DNA of 64,000 nucleotides from Dichetophora obliterata (lineage: Eukaryota > Arthropoda > Insecta > Diptera > Sciomyzidae), in assembly GCA_963920525.1 (NCBI GenBank), contig OY986438.1, positions 80,835,177 through 80,899,176 on the forward strand, written 5' to 3'. How positions within the stretch are numbered: position 1 is the first letter of the stretch; every line of letters starts with the position of its first letter. The notes under the pieces were generated by a model. The model was not told the DNA's origin, ran no database searches, and saw only the letters and a list, made by a program, of their open reading frames with translations. The translations under genes and the position numbers were made by a program. Shown here piece after piece: positions 32,060-44,172 of this stretch.

Positions 32060-35000
32060 TTGCTACGGGCAACATCAAAAAAAATTTTTTATAGCAGTTT
32101 AATAATAATACAAATAATTATATATATGGTGAATATGGCCATGGGTAGCATGAAAAGAGCCCATAGGAATATAAAAAGGGAAATAAAAGAAAGAAGAATA
32201 CTTTTCGAAAATATTATGAGAGCGGTAGAGAAAAGTATAGAAGGGAACTTCAAAGGAGTAATAAAATCATTAAATAAAAATATAATAAAAGAAAAATTCG
32301 GGGTGGTATTCGAAAAGTTAAATGGAAATATGATAAAAGAAAAATGCAATGTGCTATTGGAAAAATTAAATGAAAACATGATAAAAGGAAAATCTGATAT
32401 GGTATTCGAGAAATTAAACAAAATACCAAAGGAATACAATGTGGAATTAGGAAAATTAAGTGAAAATATAACAAATGATGGTTGGTATAAAAATATGACG
32501 GTGTTGGAAAAGAAAAAGGGTGAATGTTTTGAAATCTCCAAAGTAGATGATGTGTTTATAGAAATTCCTTGCAAGAATGCTATAAATGGTAGACTCATTC
32601 TTCTTGTAGATTCCGGAGCAGACAGGAGTTTAGTGAAACAAAATGCATTAAAAACAATTGAAGACAGGGGATAAGAAATAAAAAATTTGTGTGGAGCATT
32701 CGGGGGTTTCGTGAAACCACTTGGGTCAGTGAAGATAGAACATGACGAGGTACATAATCTTAGTTTTAAGTTGCACGTAGTTGAATTAGAACAAGGACTG
32801 CCTGCAGATGGCATATTAGGCCGGGATAATTTATGGAATAAAACTATAATAAATACGATAGATAAAACATTAACTATATACAACAGAGAAGGAGGTAATA
32901 GAAAATTACAATTGAAACAAATGAATGAGTTGAGTTCAATTAATAACAGTGAAAAAATACAAATAAAAGCTAGAACCACACAAACAGTAAGAATTAAATT
33001 AGAGACTAAAATTCCGGTGGTAGTTGTACATTAATAGAAGATTGTGCCAGGGGTTTATTTAGATAAAACATTAACTATATACAACAGAGAAGGAGGTAAT
33101 AGAAAATTACAATTGAAACAAATGAATGAGTTGAGTTCAATTAATAACAGTGAAAAAATACAAATAAAAGCTAGAACCATGCAAACAGTAAGAATTAAAG
33201 TAGAGACTAAAATTCTGGTGGTAGTTGTACATAAAAAAGAGATTGTGCCAGGGGTTTATTTAGGAGAAAGTTTAACGAAGGTAGAGAACGATACCGCTAA
33301 TGTATCAATTTTGAACTCAAACAATGAGGATGTTATCTTGCCAAGGCACTATAAACCGAAATTTTCCAATTATAATATATTTAAAATGAAGTCAGGCTCA
33401 ATGTATGGAGTAAACGAGTGTAAGGTAAAAGAAAGGATTAATAAATTAACACAGACAATTAAATTAGATGAAAATTTGAACGTAGAAGAAAGGTCTGCAA
33501 TCGAGAATTTAATAACGGCATACCATGATATTTTTCTATTGGAAGGGGATAAATTAACATACACTCCAGTAATAGAACACGAAATTCAGGTTCAAGCAAA
33601 TCAGCCTCCAATAAATCAAATACAGTATAGATTACCTCAAGCACATAGAGAGGAAATTCAAAAACAGGTAGAACAACTGTTAGAAGACGACATTATTAGG
33701 CCGAGCAAATCACCTTGGAATTCGCCATTGCTGTTAGTACCAAAGAAAGCAGCAAGCGATGGTAAGAAAAAGTGGAGATTAGTCATAGATTTCAGAAAAG
33801 TAAATGACGCAACAATTAAGCAAGTTTTTCCAATACCAAGGATTGATGAAATATTAGATCAATTAGGGCACTGTAGATATTTTTCAACATTAGATTTAGC
33901 AAGTGGGTATCATCAGGTTCTCATGAGTAAAGACGACAGAAAAAAGACAGCATTTAGTACAGCATTTGGTCATTATGAATTCAATAGAGTGCCATTTGGA
34001 CTCACCGGAGCTCCAGCGACTTTCCAGCGATTGATGAATAATATACTGACAGGATTACAAGGAATAGATTGTTTTGTATATTTAGATGATGTGGTAATTT
34101 ATGGCAAAAATTTACAGCAACATGGGGAGAGATTAGCACAAGTATTCCAGAGACTTAGGGAAAATTGCTTAAAATTGAATACGGAAAAGTGTCAGTTTCT
34201 GCGTAGAGAAATACCATACCTGGGACACAAATGTTCGGAATTAGGGGCGCTACCAGATCCACAGAAATTAAAATGCGTGAAGGATATTCCAATACCGAGA
34301 AATAGGAAAGAGGTTCAAGCATTTTTAGGACTAACTAATTATTACAGGAAGTTCATAGAGAATATGTCACAAATGGCATCACCCATAAATAATTTATTAA
34401 AGAAAGACAGTAAGTTCCATTGGACAGATAAGTGTCAGGAAGCATTTAAAAAAAAATAAAGGAAGCGGTGACTTCATCACCCATTTTGGCATATCCCGAT
34501 TTTAGCAAGCCGTTTTTACTAACTACAGATGCGAGTGGTGAAGCATTAGGAGCGGTATTGTCACAGGGTGAAGTAGGAAAAGATTGACCAATTGCATTTG
34601 CAAGCAGGTCATTAAACAGCGCAGAGAAAAGGTATTCGACAATAGAAAAATAGTTTTTAACGATTGTTTGGGCGACAAAAAATTTTAGAGCATATTTGTT
34701 GGGTAGGCCATTCAAGATATATACAGATCATCAACCATTGAGGGGTATAGCAAATCTGAAGGATCAAACGTCAAGACTAGCAAGATTTAGACACAAGATG
34801 TCAGAGTACGATTTCGAAATAATTTATAAACCAGGTAAAAAGAATTTAAATGCAGACGCACTGAGTAGAATACCACAGCAGAACCAAGAGATAGTTGTAG
34901 TTCAAACCAGATCTAAAGCAAGAGAAAAAGAAGCAGCCGAAGAAACTAAAGAAAACACGGGTTCACTAGCGGAAGTGGATGAGGGGACAGAACAACAAGA

Positions 35001-36069
35001 CAATAATAACATAGAAATCCTAACAGATAGGAAGGATATAGAGAGAATATTAAAGGATTTTCATAATTTGCCATTAGGAGGACATCAGGGAGCGCTGAGA
35101 ACGTACTTTAGAATAAGAAAACAATACAAATGGAAGGAAATGCAGAAAGAAATTAAGGAGTATGTGAAAAAATGTAATAAATGTCAAGTAAATAAAAGTT
35201 CTAGACTCACCAAAATGCCTATGGTATTGACTGACACCCTAACACGTCCATTTGACAAGGTTTTTATGGATGTAGTCGGCATATTGCCAGAGACTGTATC
35301 TGGTAATAAATACATTTTAACGTTTCAAGATGATTTTTCGAAGTATATGGCATGTGTTGCGATACCAGATGCCGAAGCAAGCACGATATCGAAAGCATTT
35401 TTTAACGAAATTATAACTCGCCACAATACACCAAGGATGTTAATTACAGACAACGGCTCAAATTTTATTTCACGCGTGTTTTCAGATGTATGTAAAATGT
35501 TAGGTATTAAAAAGTTACATATTACACCGTATCATCCGCAGGCAAATGGTTCCCTAGAGAGAAGTCATAGGCCTTTGGCAGAATATTTAAGAGGGTTTGC
35601 CAAAGAAGACGGGTCAAATTGGGATCAGTGGCTATCGTCGGCGATGCACGCTCACAATAACACACCGCATACGACAACAAAGCAAACACCTTTCAAAACT
35701 TTATATGGGTTTGACTTAGAAATGCCAACGAATTTAAGGCGAAAGTGTAGTCCGATGTATAATGCCGAGGATACATCAAAAGTTATGAAATATCAAATTC
35801 AGAGAGCGCACGAACTGGTAAGACAGAATCAGGAGCGTGCAAAAGAAGTATCTAAAAAATATTATGATAATACTTTAAATGCAGTAGAATTTAAAATTGG
35901 GGACAGGGTGCTAATGAAGAATCAAGCAAGGAAGAATAAATTTTTACCAATATCGATAGGACCGTAGGAAGTTTTAGCAATAAAAACCCCAGTAACTACC
36001 GAGATTTCGCTAAAGGGGAAAGCAAAGAAAATTCATAACAATTTACTAAAATTGTTTCATGGGAATTAG
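32060..36069 (+). pseudogene. pol: Gypsy pol (protease, RT, RNase H, integrase), broken
   Basis: The N-terminal part has a hydrophobic segment (SLIIIQIIIYMVNMAMG) and three or four 16-residue repeats of the type NMIKEKCNVLLEKLNE. Protease: LLVDSGADRSLV near 32600 and GILGRDNLW near 32815. RT: WRLVIDFRKVNDAT, FSTLDLASGYHQV and VYLDDVVIY near 34080. RNase [19 protein letters not shown] near 34520 and NADALSRIP near 34855. Integrase: the HHCC finger at 35050-35190, then [13 protein letters not shown] and NGSLERS. Lesions: TAA 32672-32674, TAA 33032-33034, a slip at the A9 run 34448-34456, TGA 34585-34587, TAG 34651-34653 and TAG 35965-35967. The frame otherwise continues to 36069. RT and integrase motifs are well kept. 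Confidence 0.92.
32861..33262 (+). repeat. In-frame 201-bp tandem duplication in pol
   Basis: GATAAAACATTAACTATATA begins both copies, 201 bp apart (67 codons). The first copy carries TAA where the second reads HKKEIVPGVY. The duplicated residues lie just after the protease. Confidence 0.9.
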
Positions 36070-36544
36070 AAATAGAGAAAGACAGTTAAGGTGTTAGAAT
36101 TTTAAATAAAACGAAAAGGAAAAAAATATTTTTAGAGAAAATCTAACAACATAAAATAAAGAAAGTACGGGAAAGGGAAAAATAGTATAAGATTCATATT
36201 AGGAGTACTAAAAATATGAGAAAAAAAATATAAATATTATATTAAAAAAATTTAGTAAAGTTGTAAAGAAAAAGGTTACTATAAAACAGAATTAAAAAAA
36301 AAAGGTTAAATAGAAAGAAAATTAGGAAAGTAGTGAATGGGAAAGCATATTTGTGGCAACGAAAAATAAATGGAGTAGAGGAAACTACTTACGGAAGGAA
36401 CAGTTAAGAAAAGGTTATGAAATCAAGAAATAAAAGAAAGGAATATAAATGGAAGAAAAAAAATATAGAAGGCATTTAAGTGGAACAATAAGGCAGCCAA
36501 CATAGGGCAGAAAAAAAAATAAGAAGCGGAGAAAATCTGAAGTT

Positions 36545-36672
36545 GCAAAAGGCAAATGTGTTGGCATCTTCAAAGTGAAAGACGTTGTTACAGAAATCCC
36601 TCGCAAGGATTAAATTCTAGTACACGCATTCTACTTGTAGATCCCAAAATAGTGCCACTTGATTTAAAATAA
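36545..36672 (+). pseudogene. Decayed protease-like segment 1
   Basis: The plus-strand reading KCVGIFKVKDVVTEIPRKD, then after a stop and a shift TRILLVDPKIVPLDLK, parallels the element's own protease start (ECFEISKVDDVFIEIPCK ... RLILLVDSGADRSLVK). The catalytic DSG appears as DPK. Upstream sequence is A-rich like that before the true protease. It cannot encode an active enzyme. Confidence 0.6.
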
Positions 36673-36836
36673 TTCCGTAAACTTTATTTTGGATTTAAAG
36701 TTTAATGTAAAGTAATGAAGAGGAAGGTTCGCATAAATCGGGATTTGTTTTTTAGTAATAGAAGATAGCAGGAAAATATAGCAGGAGGATAAGGGAACTG
36801 TGAAAGATAGTAGCAGAATAATCTGGAGTAACAAGC

Positions 36837-36970
36837 AATTGTCTTGGAATTTTCAAAGTGAATGACGTAGTTACGGAAATCCCTGGCAGGTATTTATCCT
36901 GGTCACGCATTCTAGTTGGAGATTCCAGGATAGTGCCAACCTATTTGAAAAGGTTAATAAAGAAATTTTG
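36837..36970 (+). pseudogene. Decayed protease-like segment 2
   Basis: One open frame: NCLGIFKVNDVVTEIPGRY, then SRILVGDSRIVPTYLKRL, ending at TGA. It is closely similar to segment 1 and aligned over the same stretch of the protease, with DSR at the DSG position. Segments 1 and 2 are more like each other than like the protease at 32520-32650. Confidence 0.6.
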
Positions 36971-38789
36971 ATAGCATTCCATGAAGATGCGGTAAAACGT
37001 GATAAAAACAATTGGAAATTGAATTTGAAAATTGAAGTTGAAATATATAAAGAAAAAGAATAAAATAAATAAAACAACCTTATTTGAACGAAGTAAACGA
37101 AATTCTATTTATTGTTTAAAAAAAAAAATTGAGGAGTAAAGTAAATAAAAAAAAAAGAAAAGAAAATTTGAATGCATGATTGCGAAAACTAAGTTATTTT
37201 TAAATATAAAAAGAAAGTTTATTTTTTTTGTGGTGAAATAAATGCACAAAAGTTGAAATAAATTCAAAGAATAACATAACAATCGCATCAAATGCAACAT
37301 AAAAAAAAATAAAAATTTGATAATCAAAACTTGAAGATGAATAAAAAGTTACACTATGCGAAAAGATTGAGCTTTGATATATATATATAATTGAAAACTA
37401 TAGAATTAAAACATTAAGATTAAAATAAATAACAAAGTAGTATTTTTAAAAAAAAAATAAAAAAAATTTAAGGGTTTACAAAGAAGAATAATATGTTTAA
37501 ATATAAGTAAATACATAATTGAAACATGTCAAAATATGGATGAACATATTTAAAAATTACCCATTGAGAAATAAAGGATGTTAAACGAAGCATGTTAAGA
37601 TATGAATAGGTTTATGTAAAAGCAAACTGTTGCAAAAGAATATTTGAGTGAGCCCATTCATACATGAAAATATAAGAAAAAAAAAATCAGTAAAAAGATA
37701 TTATTATTATATATGAAGGTCACTGAAAAAAACAAATAAAACATGCATATATTGTAATAGTTGTTATAATCAGCGCAAAATTCAAAACAGTACAAAAACA
37801 TTTTGGCGCAAGATTTAAATTTAAAATTGGTTGTAAATTAAGTAATTTTGAAATGAAAATATTAAAATAAGACATAAGTATTAATTTTATCTAAAAATGA
37901 ATATGAGGGTTACCGATAGTCTTGTATGCATCACAATAGCAGGAGTGCAACGACCATAGATACCAGGATAATACTTTGGGTCTAAAGATGCAACGGAATT
38001 CTATGACTAAAGCCGAAAGTGGCCAAATACAACCTTATTTTTGCATTCTGATACGAGGTCACGTACAACAAGTAATTATAATGGAGTTTTAACCAGAAAT
38101 ATGATAGGCAGCGAGAAGAAGCTACAATAAACAAGGAACGGCATTAGTTTTAAAATGTCAACAGTTTTGAGTCAACGTCAAAAAGACACAGCAACAATTT
38201 GAAATTATGTTTTTTTTTAACATTTTTCAAATATATGCTGGCAGTTTTTCTGTGGAGCATAGTGCGAAGGAATAATGGAACCGACTTTATAAGCAAGTGG
38301 AATAAGGCCGATAAGTGGTCCAAGAGCCCACCACACAACGATATAACACAACAATAGAAAACATTTCTTTTAGAGAGAGAGACAGAAGAAAATAAAAACA
38401 AACTAAACTAGAACTCAAAATGCTGATATAAAACACAACAAAATTTAATTCAACATAGATGGAACAGCAAGTTCAATTATAAACCAAGATACATGATGTA
38501 AAACTACACCGTGGACCCAGCAGAACAGACCAAATTGGCATTATTGTACGAAAGAAAAATCCTTGTACCAATGAAAGACAGGAAACACGCCGTGATATTT
38601 TTGGCACTCCGATGGACAACGGGGGGGGGGGGGGAGAAATAAAAACAACAGAAGAAACCAGAAGATGACTAAAAGTAATAGACACCACACACCAGGCAGT
38701 AGCAGGCCAACGAGGATAAGATTACACCACAAGGGATGCATTCATACAAGATAGAAGTGACTTTAAATATATTAAAAGTAGTAAAAAAT

Positions 38790-39210
38790 TGTTATATTGT
38801 ATATACAAGCAGAAATTTATACAATTAACATGTACATAACAAGAATAGGCAATGAATCTAAGAAACTAGAGCTTATAACTTTTAATATTCCTTTAAGATA
38901 CTTAAGAAGATCTAAACTGTTTTATATAAAATTTTGTAAAACTAATTATGCATTAAATGAGCCCATTACTAGGGCTTTGACTCTTTTTAATGAGCTAAAT
39001 GTATTGTATGATTTTGATCTTTTTGTTTCTAAACAAATATTTAAAAATTTTGTTAATAGTATTTTTTTAACTTAGCGTTTTATAGCTACAATAATAATGT
39101 TTTCTTACTAAGCATTTATACTTTTATTGTGAATTTAGTCTGTAAGGATTTATACTCCAAAGACTTTAAATAAACTAAACTAAATAAACTAAACTAAACT
39201 AAACCAAACT
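38790..39210 (+). mobile_element. 5'-truncated CR1/Jockey-like LINE 3' end
   Basis: The frame 38797-39075 reads LITFNIPLRYLRRSKLFYIK and then TNYALNEPITRALTLFNELN, the conserved C-terminal block of ORF2 in CR1/Jockey-type LINEs. A short 3' untranslated stretch and a tail of repeated TAAAC/TAAATAAAC units (39168-39210) follow. It was inserted into the Gypsy element's 3' region. The exact 5' junction is not clear. Confidence 0.75.
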
Positions 39211-39474
39211 TTGTAAAATTAACAACTTAAGAATTAAGAACATAGTACAATATCAAATATGCTATTAATAAAATTTAAGATATGTAATTACCCAAATTAA
39301 ACCAAATTAAATTAAATCAAACAAAGAATGATGTTGAAGAATGAACTAGCATATAAAATTGTGATTATTTACCACATAAAATTATTAGACAAGCAAAACA
39401 AGCATACAAACAATAGATTTTAAAGTATATTGACGAAAATTTTAACCTCTTCAAGGTAAAAATTTTCTTTGTGT

Positions 39475-39486
39475 AAGGGGGGAGGA
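39475..39486 (+). promoter_or_regulatory. Polypurine tract of Gypsy element
   Basis: AAGGGGGGAGGA lies immediately before the 3' LTR start, the position where plus-strand DNA synthesis is primed. Confidence 0.85.
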
Positions 39487-39487
39487 A

Positions 39488-40582
39488 TGTTGTGACTCTG
39501 TTGTGACTCACAACGCGGCTTCCCCAAAATGCTATCTGTTTATAAATGGTTAAGTGCCTGCAATGAGAACTGACCTACCACAATTTTGGCGATCAGCTTT
39601 CATTGCAAGCGCTATATTAAAGACAATAAAATAAAGCCAACAACTTACTCATGTGCGGCTAGTGCCAAAAATGCTGACAGTGCATTTTCGGCAAGTCAAC
39701 CAACGTAGAGGTAATATAATTTTAATTGTATTTTATTGTTGTAATTAGCATGCGTACTTTTGTCGTCATGCAATTAAAAACAGAGGTAAAATATTTTAAA
39801 TAATATTTTATTGTTGGATTCAGTATTTTGGGAAATATGACCCAATTACACATGTTATACATGTTTGTATGTTTGTTCGGCCTAAGTTGGCATTATTAAA
39901 TAAGTATGTAGGAATGTAAGACTGAATAATAATGTTTACTTTAAGAATGTCTGTATATTTTAAAGAATAATTAATTGGAAGTAGAGTAAATTCTTGAGCC
40001 AGATATAACCTAGGCCAAGAATGCAAGACCAAATGCAAGGTTAACATTTCCTAATTGTTAAGAAATTACCTACAAGGAAATAATTGTAAACTAGATCAAT
40101 AAAAACTAAGACTAATTATTGTGCAAGATTGCCTTCCGCATCTTGCACAAATGCTGAGTACACCTAATTATCGTAAAAACCGAGGTGTTAAACATAAATA
40201 GTTTTAAGAGAATAGTTAGTTGATAGTTGATTTTATAACTGTGCAGATAGTTGATTGTTAACTGTGAACACAAATAAAACTGTGAAAATAAAAGTATACA
40301 GTCACTAGAGTGACCGATAAGAAAAGTACAAGAAACGTTATTTTCTCTAAATAAAACAAAGGACCTAGAGAAGGACCGGAGGACTGCTCAAACGGCATCG
40401 ACATGAGTAAGTATAATTAAGGTAACATTCCGGCAACCTCACGGCTGCCTATTGACCGGTATAACTCACCATGCCTAATAGAATAAGGTGAGCATATATA
40501 ACCAGGATTTGGGACGAGTTCCCAGTCTGACAAGTAGGGCCACGATTAGGACCTACGCGCATCCTCACGGGAGGACGCAACA
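39488..40582 (+). repeat. 3' LTR of Gypsy element
   Basis: 1095 bp, begins TGTTGTGAC and ends GGACGCAACA (TG...CA). It lacks both insertions seen in the 5' LTR and so gives the empty site for each. ATTG follows directly. Confidence 0.88.
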
Positions 40583-40586
40583 ATTG

Positions 40587-40870
40587 TGTCGAAAAATTTT
40601 TTAACAACATTTCATTGCAATTTTTTAAAATTTGCATTCTTACGATGTTTTTTTTTTGCAACAAGAAAGAATATAGAATTTTTTCGAAAAGTTATATATC
40701 ACAACTCTGGTAACTTTCATCCGATTTTTCTCACCGATTACTCGATGTAAAGGTATTTGAATCTGCTATTGATTAAAAGTATAGCACGATTTAATCAGTT
40801 TACAGAATTTAAATACACATTTTAATGACAAAACACCGCATTTTCGCCCTTTATACCAATGTCATAAGAT
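40587..40870. repeat. Repeat related to the Tc1 target at 23.3/25.1 kb
   Basis: GCAACAAGAAAGAATATAG and TATATCACAACTCTGGTAAC, then CATCCGATTTTTCTCA, correspond to the two flanks of the Tc1 element (23355-23377 and 25039-25090) joined together. No gene. Confidence 0.55.
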
Positions 40871-40873
40871 TAA

Positions 40874-41674
40874 CGGCATTATTTTGTATGCCTATCCGAA
40901 CACTCGTTTCGTGCAAAACACTGTTCGTTAGTGGTTTTGAAATTTGCAATTCGAACAGATAACAGCTGTTGAACTGGCGAACGACGCCGTAACAGAGTAA
41001 CATTTGTGCAGTTTGCATGCCTAACGATCAATGAAATGGCGAATTCAAACGTCAAAATCACACGAATACTCAAATGCTATCGTTGTGTTGTGTTCGTTGA
41101 ATTAGATTGTTCAAAAAATGGATAGTTCCGCAAGAAAAAGTCGCAAAAAATCTCGCATCCTGCGCCTGTGCACCCTCAGTTCGCGTTCACCAGCCTGCTC
41201 AAAATCAAAAAATGCTAAAGCTGCAAACATTTTTTTTAAACACTTAACACTTCAATGTCACTTTATTATTGAACACTTGTTCAATAGTTATAGTTTATTT
41301 GAAACACACTCACAATGAAAACAAATAAGCAAATTACTTTATTGTTCAAAATAAATTGACTGAATAAAAACAAAACAGCTGTTCACATAAATAAACCAAA
41401 CAACGGCGTTGCCAGCAAACAATAAACGAAGCAAAATTCTTAAAAAATCTTTAAATTAAGTAGACAAAAACAGAAAACTTCTGAAATGTTTGATCTGGCA
41501 TTGCCGCATTTGACAACTGCTTCTGTATAACAGTTTGAATTACATAAGAAACGTAAGCATGTCGTAAGAGTTACCGAGTAGCTTCGTTATGGATACAAAT
41601 TTCCATTTGCTTACAGCATCGTTCGCATAGCATTCGATTGTTGAATGCTTCGTTAGGCATACAAAATAAGGCCA
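40874..41674. mobile_element. PIF/Harbinger-type MITE with TAA duplication
   Basis: Left CGGCATTATTTTGTATGCCT and right, in reverse, TGGCCTTATTTTGTATGCCT, flanked by TAA (40871-40873 and 41675-41677), the 3-bp target usual for this superfamily. 801 bp. The 66-codon frame at 41118 has no recognised domain. Confidence 0.75.
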
Positions 41675-41677
41675 TAA

Positions 41678-42029
41678 ATCGCAATGAGCCTTTCTTTATC
41701 GGTGTCGATTTGGATAAAATTTCTGGAGAGTTATCTTACCGGCCAATGGAACATTTCTAGCCACCGACGGAAATGCTTATTTTAGTTTGAAATTCTCAGT
41801 GCAATTCTGGGCTCGCCTAGTGGCACAACATATCGCACACCCTCTTCAAAAGAGTCACAACTCAAAATGTTTACATATATACTTTTTTATGTAAGACTAT
41901 TTGTAGTGATCATATACATTGGCTATCTTAATTTTGTACACATATTCTTAGTCTTTAATTAAACAAAAAATAGTTTTTCAAAACGCCACTAGCGGAGGAT
42001 GCAAAATAGAAAGGGAAACAAATAAATAA
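41678..42029. other. No gene seen
   Basis: Intergenic sequence without recognised coding or repeat structure. Confidence 0.4.
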
Positions 42030-42165
42030 CAAACTTTTTCTTGCACTGATCTGATCTGACCTGCTCGCATTCACTCTGCATGGCTTATTTACTGAGCAGA
42101 TACCTGCCTGCTCCTGCCTGCCTGCCTGCTCGCATCAGCGTTTACTCTGTCCGCAGACTAAGAAG
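42030..42165. repeat. CCTG-rich repeat, inverted relative of 25690-25860
   Basis: CTGATCTGATCTGACCTGCT, CCTGCCTGCCTGCCTGC and ACTCTGTCCGCAGACT are the complements of the words at 25690-25860, in the reverse order. Confidence 0.5.
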
Positions 42166-43185
42166 CTTTCAAGATATCTGCTTAACAATGGCAGGAATAT
42201 GCAAAGAAGCTAAACTATAAAAAAGCTATTATTTTTGTGTATATCTGTATACTAATATATAAAAATGAAACTTTTAAAAAGATAGCATGTTTGTGGTCGC
42301 CGGTAAACTCTAAAACCGCTAAACGGTTTTTTTTGAAATTTTCACTTTTCGATTCAGAATTGATCATAGATGGTTCATGTATACTCAAAGTTTTGATATG
42401 TATAAAAGCGAACAAGTAATTGACTGAGAAACTGGCTTAAATCTCAATTTTTGGTAAAATTCGGCACATTTTCCCATTTCCTGACTAAACATTAAAATAT
42501 ATCTGAAAATTATGTATGAACATATAAAAGATCTTCCCGATTCCAATAATAAAGTCTAAGGTGACATTCATCTACGATCAATGGTTTTGTCATAAAATTG
42601 ACATTTTTATAAAAAATTAAATCATTTTCTTGCAAGCTTTGTCTTTTGATTGACTTTAATGCTGTTACTACTTGCATCTTTAGTTTTGTTGTTATTGCGT
42701 TTTTCTTTGTAACTACAATAACAGCTTTGCGTTGGAATGAAAAGAGAACAACGTGTGTAGTTTTTATTGCAATTACTTAGCAAACCACGAAATAAAGCAA
42801 TTATTGAACAAAATAATTAGTGACACATTTTCATTATAATATTTAGTTTGGCAAATACAATTTTAAGACTTATTAAGGATTCGAAAATTTTAAATGGAGT
42901 TTTTGCAATTCATTAATGTGGTTTAATGATTTCATATTGTTTGAATGTAATTATTTTAAAATAAAATTTGTTAGTATTTAAATATGTTCCAAAATACGTT
43001 TGTTAAAGCATAAATCGAGTGTTGGCTTTATGATTGTTTACACAAATATTTAATAAGCCTAAAAAGTTGGTAATAGGAACTTATTTTGGCAATCGTATTA
43101 TCTTTGTGTGTTGTCAATACAAAATTAAAATTTCCATACCAATTTCATATTAAAATTACTGCACCCTCAAATTTTAAACCGACTC
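42166..43185. other. No gene seen; short repeat module at 42245-42420
   Basis: Around 42245-42420, TACTAATATATAAAAATGAA followed by TTTGTGGTCGCCGGTAAACT and AAAACCGCTAAACGG resembles a module seen in many insect interspersed repeats. The rest is featureless AT-rich DNA. Confidence 0.35.
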
Positions 43186-43188
43186 TAA

Positions 43189-43781
43189 TAGCACATTCTT
43201 TTCTGAAAAAAAATTTCGACCTCACAAAATGCAGAACTTTTTAAATTCTGACCGGAATTTACAGAATGTTGACCTCTTTTGAGTTGAGAAAAGAACGAAA
43301 AAAATGCAGCATTTTTTGTTCATTTGATATTGGCTGCACTGTTGTTTTGAATTACTATGTATTTACAATTAAGGTTATGCATAGTGTCGACTGTATGGAA
43401 TTTTTAAGAAATATTTAATGAAATATTCATCGAGCAGTTCAGTTTTATTAAAACTAACTATTTTTTTCAAAAATATATTGGATTTAATTTCAGAAAATTT
43501 TAAAAATTACAACTTTTTGCTTCTCACAATTGTCACAGCACAAAATATTAATGTCAAAATTATTTTATTTTGTCTTTATGTTGGTATTACTAGAGGGCAG
43601 AATGCAGAACCTTCGTATTTCACAGGTCAGAAAATTCTGCATTTGTTATACTTTTGCAGTCAACATTTTCGAGAAGAGAACACGATTTATTTTAAGGTCA
43701 ACATTAAAGAATGAAAAAAATGCATAATTCTTAAAGAGGTCAGAGAAAATACAGAATTTTTTTTCAGAAAAGAATGCGCTA
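43189..43781. mobile_element. MITE with TAGCRCATTCTTTTCTG ends, TAA duplication
   Basis: TAGCACATTCTTTTCTGAAA at the left and the complement of TAGCGCATTCTTTTCTGAAA at the right, flanked by TAA (43186-43188; 43782-43784). 593 bp; the small frames inside have no domain. Confidence 0.75.
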
Positions 43782-43824
43782 TAAGGCTATTATCTACGTT
43801 TTCAGAAGATTCTTTCAAAAAAAA

Positions 43825-44168
43825 AGAAAACCCTTACCAAGCTTTATTTTTTAAATAAAAAAAAAAATTAACTGAAATGCAGATACGATGTATAATATTA
43901 AAAGTATATGTTTTTTGTTTTTTCCATATACTGGAAAAATTAAAAAGGTTTTGAATTCGAGTCAACGCGAACATTTTCCTATATTTAAACTTTTTTCCAA
44001 TCGTTGTGAACCGAAGGACTTAAAGGCTATGAGTTACTTAGGTTTGAGTTGGATCTACATTCATGTTGTGATATTCATTGTATTCTAAATTAATTATAGG
44101 CATAAGATATGGTCTTGCCCTAGCCAATTCAAGTTTTTTAAATCATCACAAATTCCCACAATACAACT
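43825..44168. repeat. Diverged duplicate, copy A (see 54085-54435)
   Basis: Shares with 54085-54435, in the same order, CCAAGCTT, GAAATGCA.ATACGAT, GAGTCAACGCGAACATTTTC, TTTGAGTTGGAT and TATGGTC.TGCC. Overall identity is perhaps three quarters by eye. The copies flank the mariner and the 8.5-kb hAT. Confidence 0.65.
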
Positions 44169-44172
44169 TATA

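Larger units (their letters stand above)
36070..38780 (+). other. Long A-rich 3' non-coding region of Gypsy element
   Basis: About 2.7 kb without an open gene, rich in A runs on the plus strand. There is no trace of an envelope (no signal peptide, furin-like site or transmembrane-bearing frame). Two decayed protease-like segments lie in it (36545-36672 and 36837-36970). A G14 run is at 38621-38634. Confidence 0.6.
26845..40582 (+). mobile_element. Gypsy-group LTR retrotransposon
   Basis: Two direct LTRs start TGTTGTGACTCTGTT (26845 and 39488), with a polypurine tract directly before the second. Between them lie gag and a pol of order protease, RT, RNase H, integrase. The element is flanked by ATTG at 26841-26844 and 40583-40586, a 4-bp duplication usual for this group. 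The whole is 13.7 kb because of two DNA-element insertions in the 5' LTR, a LINE tail near 38.8-39.2 kb and a long 3' non-coding region. I find no envelope gene. All frames have stops. Confidence 0.9.

Noticed and set aside
32089..32979. Long minus-strand frame of 296 codons opposite pol
   Set aside because: It is the antisense shadow of an A-rich coding strand, with Phe/Ile/Ser-rich composition and no domain.
36070..38780. An envelope gene making the Gypsy element an errantivirus
   Set aside because: No frame with signal peptide, cleavage site or membrane anchor; only short frames, with decayed protease-like pieces.
41118..41318. 66-codon Ser/Lys-rich frame as a gene
   Set aside because: Lies inside a MITE with TAA duplication; no domain or relatives visible.
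42237..42419. Overlapping frames on both strands near 42.2-42.4 kb as genes
   Set aside because: The sequence resembles a widespread repeat module, and the frames have no domain.
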